From NCBI RefSeq assembly GCF_020923435.1, contig NZ_CP087263.1, forward strand, positions 2,251,970-2,315,969: DNA of 64,000 bases, in the 5' to 3' direction. The number at the start of each line of letters is the position of its first letter. Position 1 is the first letter of the stretch. A program made the translations under genes and the position numbers. The notes beneath the pieces are model-generated. The model saw only the letters and a program-made list of their open reading frames with translations, was not told where the DNA came from and made no database searches. The stretch is from Brevibacillus humidisoli (GTDB taxonomy: Bacteria > Bacillota > Bacilli > Brevibacillales > Brevibacillaceae). This document shows, in pieces, positions 56,201-63,514 of the stretch.

Positions 56201-57316
56201 TTGATCCGTTTTGTTCCAACTAGTCCCCTGACACCGCAGACCGACCCTTGGGAGCCGCTCAATAGCGCCACTCCGCCGTGCTACAAGCTAACCAGTGTGG
56301 AATTCACCGTCACCAATATGTGTAATCTGCGATGTGAGCACTGTGCTGTTGGCGACACACTACAGATCCGCGATGATGAGATTCTGCCAATCGAGACCAT
56401 CATCCGGCGTCTCGACGAGGTAGAGGATCTGCTCACTCTTAGTATAACAGGCGGAGAGCCAATGTACAGTGAACGAACGGTGCAGCAGACGATCCTGCCA
56501 CTGCTTCGCTACGCGGTCAATCGGGGCCTGCGCACGCAGATCAACTCGAATCTGACTCTGCCCTACAGCCGCTATGAAACGATTCTTCCTTACATAGATG
56601 TGATGCACATTTCCTGGAACTACACTAGTGCAGAGGAGTTCCATCAGATCGCTTACGCCAAGAGCATGCAGCGTGTTTCACTCAAGCAGGCAACCGCCCT
56701 CTATCGCACGATGATGGATAATGCCAGGCGACTGGCTGCAGCAGGCGTGTTCGTGTCGGCGGAAACAATGATCAACAGCCGTACCTGGCAGCATCTCTCT
56801 ACCATTCACCAAATAGTCCGAGAGATGGGCTGCGCCCGACACGAAATCCACCCGATGTACCCGAGCGATTTTGCCCGCGATCTGCAGGTACTGTCGCTCG
56901 ATCAGCTGCGTGAGGCCGTTCATCAATTGCTGGACAACCGTGATGAGACGATCTGGATGCTGTTTGGTACGCTTCCGTTTTACGCCTGCAGTCCGGTGGA
57001 AGCGGACCTGCGGCTGATCCGACGCCTGAGAGAGACGAAAAATGTATCCGTCCGCAACGACCCTGACGGACGCAACCGCCTCAATGTAAACGTGTTTAGC
57101 GGCGAAGTAATCGTCACTGACTTCGGTGATGTGAAGCCACTGGGCAACATCGCAACCGATCGCCTGGACGACATGTTGGCCCGCTGGCAGCAGCACCAGC
57201 TCAACCAGCGGATCAACTGCCACTGCCCATCAGCAGCCTGCACGGGACCCAACTTGCTGGTGGTTGACACCTACTACCCCACCACCAACTTCAAAGAGCG
57301 GCATGCTCTCGTCTAA
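56201..57316 (+). CDS. yfkAB: Radical SAM / CxCxxxxC protein YfkAB
   Basis: 371 residues. The radical SAM cluster motif is CNLRCEHC (CxxxCxxC) near residue 41, with ITGGEPM for SAM; the C-terminal CHCPSAAC gives the CxCxxxxC motif that defines YfkAB. The start is a TTG at 56201 (IRFVPTSP follows), because AAGGAGG lies eight bases upstream. The reaction is unknown. Confidence 0.9.
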   Translation: MIRFVPTSPLTPQTDPWEPLNSATPPCYKLTSVEFTVTNMCNLRCEHCAVGDTLQIRDDEILPIETIIRRLDEVEDLLTLSITGGEPMYSERTVQQTILPLLRYAVNRGLRTQINSNLTLPYSRYETILPYIDVMHISWNYTSAEEFHQIAYAKSMQRVSLKQATALYRTMMDNARRLAAAGVFVSAETMINSRTWQHLSTIHQIVREMGCARHEIHPMYPSDFARDLQVLSLDQLREAVHQLLDNRDETIWMLFGTLPFYACSPVEADLRLIRRLRETKNVSVRNDPDGRNRLNVNVFSGEVIVTDFGDVKPLGNIATDRLDDMLARWQQHQLNQRINCHCPSAACTGPNLLVVDTYYPTTNFKERHALV

Positions 57317-57348
57317 ATGTGCGCACACTAAAAGCGGAGGTGTTCTAA

Positions 57349-57609
57349 GTGAGCAGAAACCGCAAACCGCTTGTCCCAGAAGCGCGTCACGAGTTGGACT
57401 GTCTGAAAGGACGCCTGCAGGAAGTGTTGGACCCTGAACAAGCAAAGTATAAAGTGGCTTCCAACCTGCATATTCCCCTGAAAAAAGGATACAACGGCGA
57501 TTTAACAGCCCATGACAGCGGACGGATCGGCGGTCAATTGGGTGGCAAAATGGTCAAGGAACTGATTCGTTCCGCACAGGAAAAGCTGGCCGCGAAACGC
57601 AATCCGTAA
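57349..57609 (+). CDS. Alpha/beta-type small acid-soluble spore protein
   Basis: 86 residues with a GTG start (AAAGCGGAGGTG upstream). The two SASP motifs are present: KYKVASNLHIPLKKGYNGDL region (germination-protease site area, less conserved) and SGRIGGQLGGKMVKELI. It coats DNA in the spore core. The N-terminal 25 residues are more charged than in classical SASPs, and an Asp/Glu-rich GPR cleavage site is not clear. Confidence 0.88.
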   Translation: MSRNRKPLVPEARHELDCLKGRLQEVLDPEQAKYKVASNLHIPLKKGYNGDLTAHDSGRIGGQLGGKMVKELIRSAQEKLAAKRNP

Positions 57610-57616
57610 CAAAAGA

Positions 57617-57641
57617 AAAGAACCGAGTTTTGTCGGTTCTT
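57617..57641 (+). terminator. Terminator of the SASP gene, abutting IS-B
   Basis: AAGAACCGA and TCGGTTCTT form a 9-bp stem eight bases past the SASP stop. Where the T-run should continue, IS-B begins. Confidence 0.75.
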
Positions 57642-59087
57642 TCAGATTGCAGACAAACTCCCTCGCTGAACGAACAGCAGAGGGCGTTTGTTTAATAATT
57701 TGATGAAAATACCGAAGGTGTTTTGATCCTTCACCTTTTGGCGACCTGATTTCCATAGCCAGGTCGCCATTTTTTTTAAGTTCATGGCAGCGAAAACAAG
57801 CATCGCCTGCATCGTGACCTTCTCCAGTCCTCGTAAGGTCGTCCAACGCATGCCATGCTTTTCCTTCATATCAGCGAATACACGTTCAATCGTTTCTTTC
57901 CGTTGGCTATAGATCTGTTTGTTTTCCTCGGTATGCCGGAGGTGGTCTACCTCTTCGAGGTAATCAGCCCAGATGTGGCGACTCACTCTCTTTGTGTAGT
58001 CTTTACTTTCCGTGCATTGTTTCAAAAACGGACAACTTCGGCAAACTTGAGAATTTGATCGATAGATACGGTACCCATCCTTGTTTGTTGTCTCATATGT
58101 TAAGATTTGCTCGTTCGGGCAGATGTAGCAGTCGAAATATTCATCATACACATATTCGTACTTTTTAAAAAAACCTTCTTTGGTGCGTGGTCTTGTGTAG
58201 GGCATAACGGGGCGAATCTGGTCATCAATCAGTGTTTTACTGATGTAAGGCGTCTTGTATCCGGAGTCCACCGCCACAGCCTGAGGTTGTTCGAACGTCT
58301 GTCGCACTTGATTCAAAACATCCTCAAAAACCTGACTGTCATGCACATTGCCTGGCGTTACCTTTGCGCCAAGCACAAATCCATTTCGATCACATGCCGT
58401 ATGAAAACTATAGGCAAATACACGTTCCTTTTCCCCCTTTACAAACAATCCGCAATCCGGGTCAGTTGTGCTGACCTTCACCTCCTTCTTCGAAGTTTCT
58501 GTCTTTTTTTCAAGGGGCTTCTTTCCATGTGCAATACGATCCTGATTGATTTCTTCGTCCAGTAGCTCTTGATATTTCTTGGCTTGTTCTTCAACGATTT
58601 CTTTCACGTATTTATGCTTATTCGCACTGGCTTTTACATGCGTAGCATCGATGAAAAGCACGTCAGGCTTCACGAATCCATGATGTACCGCCTCTTCCAA
58701 TATTCGAAGGAAGATCGACTCGAAGAGTTGAGTATTCCGAAAACGGCGAACATAGTTCTTGCCTAGGGTCGTGAAATGGGGAATGGGCTGACTGAAGTCA
58801 TAGCCAATGAACCACCGATAGGCAACATTGGTTTCGATCTCTTTAATCGTTTGCCGCATGGAACGAATACCAAAAAGATATTGGATGAGAGCAATTTTGA
58901 CTAAGACTACAGGGTCAACACTGGGTCTGCCGTTGTCATGACAGTAGAGGCTTTCCACTAAGTCATAGATGAATGAAAAGTCGATTGCATTTTCGATTTT
59001 TCGTACGAGATGATCTTTTGGCACCAACTCATCTAACGAGAATGCAGATATCTGATAACGGCCTTCGGCCTGTTGCTTATTAAGCAT
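57642..59087 (-). CDS. IS1182-type transposase (IS-B)
   Basis: 481 residues from ATG 59087 (MLNKQQAEGRY; GGAGGTGG upstream). Same domain order as the IS-A protein with frequent substitutions: LFIDATHVKASANK and AVAVDSGYKTPYISK contain the DDE Asp residues and ERVFADMKEKHGMRW the Glu. Frame intact. Nearly identical to the partial IS-D copy at the right edge, more distant from IS-A. Confidence 0.9.
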   Translation of the reverse strand: MLNKQQAEGRYQISAFSLDELVPKDHLVRKIENAIDFSFIYDLVESLYCHDNGRPSVDPVVLVKIALIQYLFGIRSMRQTIKEIETNVAYRWFIGYDFSQPIPHFTTLGKNYVRRFRNTQLFESIFLRILEEAVHHGFVKPDVLFIDATHVKASANKHKYVKEIVEEQAKKYQELLDEEINQDRIAHGKKPLEKKTETSKKEVKVSTTDPDCGLFVKGEKERVFAYSFHTACDRNGFVLGAKVTPGNVHDSQVFEDVLNQVRQTFEQPQAVAVDSGYKTPYISKTLIDDQIRPVMPYTRPRTKEGFFKKYEYVYDEYFDCYICPNEQILTYETTNKDGYRIYRSNSQVCRSCPFLKQCTESKDYTKRVSRHIWADYLEEVDHLRHTEENKQIYSQRKETIERVFADMKEKHGMRWTTLRGLEKVTMQAMLVFAAMNLKKMATWLWKSGRQKVKDQNTFGIFIKLLNKRPLLFVQRGSLSAI

Positions 59088-59189
59088 AATGCCACCTCCA
59101 AAAATAACTATTGAAAACGTAACATGTTCTATATTCAACAAAAAAGCCTGCAGACCCTGTTCCTTACGGAACTTTGTCTACAGGCTGAT
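57642..59189 (-). mobile_element. IS-B, second copy of the IS-A-type element (about 1.55 kb)
   Basis: Ends TCAGATTGCAGACAAAC (left) and, reverse-complemented, TCAGCCTGTAGACAAAG (right) match IS-A. The subterminal hairpin with T6 is kept although its outer stem bases differ from IS-A (CCTG/CAGG versus CGTG/CACG), a compensatory change that supports a selected RNA or DNA structure. Inserted immediately after the SASP terminator and inside the 5' end of the Mrr-like gene. Confidence 0.82.
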
Positions 59190-59191
59190 TA

Positions 59192-59746
59192 TTGATTCTC
59201 TTTTTTTCTGGATTTGTCTATGTACAGTCAAAATCTTTTATGGTAGCTGGTATGACCTTTTTTGCATTATTCGGAGTAGCTCTTGCATTTCGTTTTTTAT
59301 TGGATTCATTTGCCCGAGAAAAGCTCAGGAAATCTGGAATCACAGATATTGACAAAATGGACGGACATCAATTTGAACATTATCTTGCTTTATTATTTCA
59401 ATCCCAAGGGTATAAGGCTAAGGTAACTCGTGCAGCAGGTGATTATGGGGCGGATCTTATTTTGGAGAAAGGAAATAGTAAAATCGTTGTACAAGCGAAA
59501 CGATACGGGAAAAACGTGGGTGTCAGCGCCGTTCAACAAGTAGTTGGCTCGCGTGCACATTACGGGGCGTCGGACGCATGGGTTATTACGAACCGGGACT
59601 TCACTGAAGCAGCACAAAATCTTGCTAAATCAAATCAGGTACGCTTGATTAATAGAGGAGAGCTAATTGATATGATTTTGAAGTTAAATCCAGCAGCTGT
59701 ACCTAATCCCAAGAAAGTCCTATCCAAAACTTTATCAAAAAAATAG
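59192..59746 (+). pseudogene. Membrane-anchored Mrr-like restriction endonuclease-fold protein, 5' end cut by IS-B
   Basis: The remaining 184 codons encode two hydrophobic segments, then a linker (DIDKMDGHQFEHYLALLF) and an Mrr-type nuclease core with GDYGADLIL, VVQAKRY (D...QxK catalytic pattern) and VSAVQQVVG. Relatives usually have a short cytoplasmic N-terminus of about 15-25 residues before the first membrane helix; here the frame starts at a TTG three bases from the IS end. It may still be made from that TTG. Such proteins are suspected of DNA cleavage in defence or repair. Confidence 0.75.
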
Positions 59747-60047
59747 ATGAGTCCTTCGTGTTTCTCGTAGGTAACAAAGGTAATCATAAGTATTTCGCCC
59801 TCAATAATCGAAATCCGTTCTCATCCCTGTATTTTTCGAATCCTACAAATGGGTGGCACTGGTGCTGTAACCGGCAGTCGTTTTCGCCTTCCCTGACTTG
59901 CCTGTGCGTCAAAATGCCATAATACATAAGATGTTTGGTAGCAGTGGCCATCCATACTGATAACAATGAGCCAAAATGTGCCACCCTCCTCATTATATGA
60001 CACTTATTCGGCCTATGTCAGCTATTTCTCGAAGTAAACCTTTCAGT

Positions 60048-60167
60048 TTAATTTGTTTGTTTAATCCAGTCCCTAATACGCTCGCCGTACTCTGCTCTTA
60101 ACAATTCCGGATTATAGTAATATATATGGATGTAACCGCCCACTTTTAGCTGCGTGAGCTTCTTTCT
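60048..60167 (-). pseudogene. C-terminal fragment of an unidentified gene
   Basis: About 39 codons, open from a TAA near 60167 to the stop at 60048, with protein-like composition (VGGYIHIYYYNPELLRAEYG then ERIRDWIKQTN). No start codon at the upstream end. Not assigned to a family. Confidence 0.35.
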
Positions 60168-60202
60168 GTACTGGAGGTGTTACATTTCTGAGAAGGACAA
60201 TG

Positions 60203-60233
60203 ATGAAGAAAAGGCCCTCTCAAACGAGAAGGG
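60203..60233 (-). terminator. Terminator-like hairpin downstream of the secreted-protein gene
   Basis: AGGCCCTTCTC and GAGAGGGCCT form a near-perfect stem with a four-base loop; on the minus strand TTTTC follows. It is some 180 bases past the stop at 60411. Confidence 0.6.
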
Positions 60234-60294
60234 CCTATGTCCTGTTTTACTACCTCCCGTGCTTAGACAAAACAAGGATGCCGAACATTACACT

Positions 60295-60414
60295 ACTATT
60301 CAGACAGTTGGAAAAAGTTTTACCTTCAAACGACCAAAATCTGTCTCAACTTTTGGGTTGATTGGGTATCCAACCTATGAGTGGTTTCCAGTAATCTTTC
60401 GTCCGGACACCTAA
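60295..60414 (+). pseudogene. Possible inverted remnant of a paralogue of the secreted protein
   Basis: A plus-strand frame encodes FKRPKSVSTFGLIGYPTYEW, resembling YKKPSSDDISTFGPLSYPVH of the neighbouring minus-strand gene, with some nucleotide similarity (TCAACTTTTGGG versus TCGACTTTTGGG). It ends at a stop 11 residues later. Short and without a start of its own, so a decayed inverted copy is the best reading. Confidence 0.3.
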
Positions 60415-60968
60415 CTTTGAGAAATTGATAGATCCCCATCAGAATAAAGTTTGTAATTCATCTTTACAGGAAATACTGATCCGTATAATGCTCCGCCTTT
60501 TGGTTGCACTACCTTGCCTTTAAACGACTGAACTAATTTCGTATAATCGCTACCGTTAGAAGTATCATATTCGGGGTCAGTGAAGGTGCATAGTACCAAC
60601 CCATATGGGTAAGGTTCAACCGGTAAGTCATATCCGGTGATTGTTGGATTTCCATCACCGAGAACATATGCATTAATCTCACCATCTATCGTACCTACCT
60701 TGTAGTTCCCAAGATAAATAGAAGTGTGGACAGGATAACTTAGAGGCCCAAAAGTCGAAATATCATCGCTCGATGGCTTTTTGTATGCATTAATGGTAAG
60801 AACACCATTTTTGCTAGAAATGCTGACTTCATAGCCAGCCTTTTTATAGGCGTCGTAATCAGCTTGCTGCTCCTTTGTCAGACCGTCACTGTTTGTTGCA
60901 CCGACAGGGATAGCAAAAACAGAAAGCATCAACATCGCAAGCAAAAATGTGAAAATTTTACGGTTCAT
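60411..60968 (-). CDS. Secreted hypothetical protein
   Basis: 185 residues. Signal peptide (MNRKIFTFLLAMLMLSVFAIPVGA, given here only as a region; cleavage after VGA near 24), then a mostly beta-type domain with many Tyr/Gly/Pro and a single Cys. The ATG directly follows the stop of a 37-codon membrane peptide gene (TAAATG), with AAGGAAGG upstream. No family recognised. Low GC suggests transfer. Confidence 0.7.
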   Translation of the reverse strand: MNRKIFTFLLAMLMLSVFAIPVGATNSDGLTKEQQADYDAYKKAGYEVSISSKNGVLTINAYKKPSSDDISTFGPLSYPVHTSIYLGNYKVGTIDGEINAYVLGDGNPTITGYDLPVEPYPYGLVLCTFTDPEYDTSNGSDYTKLVQSFKGKVVQPKGGALYGSVFPVKMNYKLYSDGDLSISQS

Positions 60969-61082
60969 TTAATCATCTTCATCCTTCCTTTTTGATTTGG
61001 GTAATACATTAAAAACCCCAAGATACAAAATGTACACTCCTACTGTCACGACAATACCACCAAGGAACAGTAACACTTCCAA
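60969..61082 (-). CDS. 37-residue single-membrane-segment peptide
   Basis: Starts at TTG 61082 with AAAGGGGAG six bases upstream (a GTG two codons on is the alternative). The peptide has a hydrophobic helix (VLLFLGGIVVTVGVYILYLG) and a highly charged C-terminus KSKRKDEDD. It abuts the secreted-protein gene without a gap, indicating a two-gene operon. Function unknown; holin-, toxin- or export-related roles are open. Confidence 0.55.
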   Translation of the reverse strand: MEVLLFLGGIVVTVGVYILYLGVFNVLPKSKRKDEDD

Positions 61083-61731
61083 TCAAATCTCCCCTTTCTA
61101 CATCACTCCCTTTTCAAGGATACTACGTAAGTGTTGCATAAAAACGTTATGTATATTAAGATGAGTACCTGGCTTACAACCATACTTCCTGAATTGTTAG
61201 TAAAATTAGACAACTTGCTGCTTTATCTATTGGAAAAAACGATAGTTAGCGATTCGGTACATCTCGCTCATCTTTTCTACCTAAACCATTTCGCACAAAT
61301 AACTAGACTCGAGAATTGATCCATTTGTCTTTTCAAGAATACCTTCCTCATTTAAGTAACATGGTGGTGGATACAGTTTTCCTGCTTGGGCAGATTTCCC
61401 ATTATTATCTAAACATTACCATCGATTGTGCTGATTTGCAATCATTTACTTGAGATTTTTTGGATAATAAGGAAAACACGAAATCAGGAAATATTTTCGC
61501 ATGGTCATTCTTGATATTTTTCATGTCATTTAAGCAATAATCATCTGTCTAGTTAGCTTTTAAAAGAAGTCCTGTCCTATAAGCATCTTTTATCCTCTCG
61601 TGACAGGGATTTAATTTTCCGTTGGGAATATTTGTATTCTTGAACTGGTATATTTCTTATGTATGCATCAAAATCCATGGGGATTCCGTCTTTTGACACT
61701 ACCTTAAATACAGTTCGATCCAGAAAATAAA
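61083..61731. other. AT-rich gene-free stretch left of IS-C
   Basis: About 650 bases. Apart from a 62-codon plus-strand frame at 61131 without a ribosome site and a C-terminal gene fragment at 61577-61731, I see nothing supportable. Confidence 0.5.
61577..61731 (-). pseudogene. C-terminal fragment of a gene cut by IS-C
   Basis: On the minus strand a frame enters from the IS-C boundary and stays open for about 51 codons to a TAG at 61577 (DRTVFKVVSKDGIPMDFDAY then IRNIPVQEYKYSQRKIK). The residue mix is protein-like. The 5' part would have been on the other side of IS-C, where IS-D now lies, so it cannot be recovered here. Family unknown. Confidence 0.4.
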
Positions 61732-61860
61732 AGAGGGTGTCCCAAAAGCCATGAATAATGGCTGAGGGATCCCCCTTTTTTTCAATCTAGAAAAACAAAA
61801 AGAAACCATCCTTTGGTAAAATGTAAGTACGACCCAACACATACAAAAGGAGTGGTTTCT

Positions 61861-63429
61861 TTGTACATTCAATATACCATGGATCAACTTTGTTTACCAA
61901 TGGATGTAGAAGAGGACATTCCCGCCAATCATCTCGTTCGTGTGGTCAACGCCGCTGTCAATCGTCTCGACGACGCCATCTTTGACGCGGCTTACCCCGG
62001 AGGCGGACGAGACAGCTATCACCCCAAGATGCTCACCAAAATCATCATCTATGCCTACACCCAGCGCATCTACTCTTCTCGCCAGATTGCCAAGGCCGTC
62101 CGTGAAAACATAATGTTCATGTGGATCGCAGGCAGACAACGTCCGGACTTCCGCACCATCAACCGCTTTCGCTCGGAACGAATGAAACCCGTACTGGAGA
62201 CTGTGTTTACCGCCATTCTTCAATTCTTGGTCGAGGAGAATTACGTGCAGCTGGAGCATTACTTTGTGGACGGTACCAAGATCGAAGCCAATGCGAATCG
62301 GTATACGTTTGTTTGGGGAAAGGCTGTCGTCAAGCACAAAGCCAAGCTCCAGGAGAAAGTGAAGACCTTGTTTGCCACCATTGAGGAAGCCGAAAAGCAA
62401 GAAGAAGGAGCGCACGGGGGCCAAGATCTTCGCGAGCTGGGCGAGTCCTCTACCCTCACAAGTGAAAAGCTGGAGCATGCCGTCAAGCAATTGGAGGAAC
62501 GCCTGCAGGAGAAGCCAAAAGACAAGCCACTAAAGAAGGCGGTTCGCACCATCCGCAAAGACCTGCTTCCTCGCCTCCAAAAGTATGAAACACATGAGAA
62601 GATACTAGGCACTCGAAATAGTTACAGCAAAACGGACCCTGACGCTACCTTTATGCGAATGAAGGAAGACCACATGCGAAACGGCCAGCTCAAACCTGGC
62701 TACAATGTGCAGATTGGCACCGAAAATCAATTCATTGTCGGCTACAGTGTGCATCAGCGGCCGACCGATACGCGCTGCTTTATCCCTCATCTTGAAAAAG
62801 TAAAGGCGCAGATCGGAAAGCTACCGAGAAGCGTCATCGCAGATGCGGGTTATGGCGGCGAAGAGAATTATGACTATCTCGAACAAAACGAAGTCGAAGC
62901 CATCGTCAAATACAGCACGTATCACCGCGAAAAAAGCAAGGCATGGCAAAGGGACATCAGCAAGATCGACAACTGGACGTATAACAGTGAGCAAGATACG
63001 TGGACATGCGCAGCGGGGCAAACCCTCCATTTCCGAAGAGAGAGCAAGGAGAAAACGGAAAGTGGATACGAAATCGTGTACCGTCATTACAGAAGCGCCG
63101 GTTGCGAGGACTGTCCGTTGAAGTCTCAGTGTACGAAAGCCCAAGGCAATCGCGAAGTCAAAGTCAGCATGAAGTATTTGCGGCTAAAGAACCAAGCAAA
63201 GCAGAAGCTCCGCAGCGAAGAAGGGTATGCCCTGGCAGTGAGGCGCATGATTGAGCCGGAGCCCGTGTTTGGTGCTATGAAGAACAATCGAGGGTTCAAA
63301 AGGTTCCTGCTTCGAGGCTTACCGAAAGTAAGTCTGGAGGTCGGGTGGCTTTCCCTTGCCCACAATTTGCTCAAGAAGGCTGCAGTGGACGCCCAAAGAC
63401 AAGGAGCTAAGCGAGAACAGGTCGCTTAG
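61861..63429 (+). CDS. IS1182-family transposase (IS-C)
   Basis: 522 residues starting at TTG 61861 with AAAGGAG eight bases upstream. N-terminal DUF772 block (GGGRDSYHPKMLTKIIIYAY region, MFMWIAGRQRPDFRTINRF), catalytic HYFVDGTKIEANANRYTF, VIADAGYGGEENYDYL and C-terminal Glu region (RRMIEPEPVFGAMKNNRGFK), with a coiled-coil insertion near 180-245 and Cys pairs near 430-445. Intact. A different lineage from the IS-A/B/D transposases. Confidence 0.92.
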   Translation: MYIQYTMDQLCLPMDVEEDIPANHLVRVVNAAVNRLDDAIFDAAYPGGGRDSYHPKMLTKIIIYAYTQRIYSSRQIAKAVRENIMFMWIAGRQRPDFRTINRFRSERMKPVLETVFTAILQFLVEENYVQLEHYFVDGTKIEANANRYTFVWGKAVVKHKAKLQEKVKTLFATIEEAEKQEEGAHGGQDLRELGESSTLTSEKLEHAVKQLEERLQEKPKDKPLKKAVRTIRKDLLPRLQKYETHEKILGTRNSYSKTDPDATFMRMKEDHMRNGQLKPGYNVQIGTENQFIVGYSVHQRPTDTRCFIPHLEKVKAQIGKLPRSVIADAGYGGEENYDYLEQNEVEAIVKYSTYHREKSKAWQRDISKIDNWTYNSEQDTWTCAAGQTLHFRRESKEKTESGYEIVYRHYRSAGCEDCPLKSQCTKAQGNREVKVSMKYLRLKNQAKQKLRSEEGYALAVRRMIEPEPVFGAMKNNRGFKRFLLRGLPKVSLEVGWLSLAHNLLKKAAVDAQRQGAKREQVA

Positions 63430-63446
63430 CTCCTTTGTTTTTTGTT
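63401..63446 (+). terminator. Terminator overlapping the end of the IS-C transposase gene
   Basis: AAGGAGCTAAGCGA pairs with TCGCTTAGCTCCTTT around a seven-base loop that contains the last codons; T-rich sequence follows. Confidence 0.8.
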
Positions 63447-63514
63447 TCTTCCGAGACTTATCTAATTTTTTTTCTGATGAGGTCGTTCCTAAGTTTACTT
63501 TTGGGACACCCTCT

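Larger units (their letters stand above)
59747..60410. other. Decayed, AT-rich stretch with gene remnants
   Basis: 664 bases without an intact gene. Overlapping short frames at 59784-60003 on the minus strand look like one damaged gene but have no ribosome site. A C-terminal gene end is readable at 60048-60167, and a GC-rich hairpin sits at 60203-60233. Confidence 0.45.
61732..63514 (+). mobile_element. IS-C, IS1182-family element with 17-bp terminal inverted repeats
   Basis: Perfect ends AGAGGGTGTCCCAAAAG (61732-61748) and its complement (63498-63514); total 1783 bp. A hairpin AGCCAT/ATGGCT plus GGGATCCC and T7 just inside the left end would block outside transcription. No target duplication can be checked because IS-D abuts the right end. 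Confidence 0.88.

Noticed and set aside
59784-60003. Two overlapping minus-strand frames of 60-69 codons
   Set aside because: Together they look like a damaged gene, but there is no ribosome site, no recognised domain and no firm join, so no CDS is called.
61131-61319. 62-codon plus-strand frame with hydrophobic content
   Set aside because: No ribosome site, AT-rich DNA and no supporting context.
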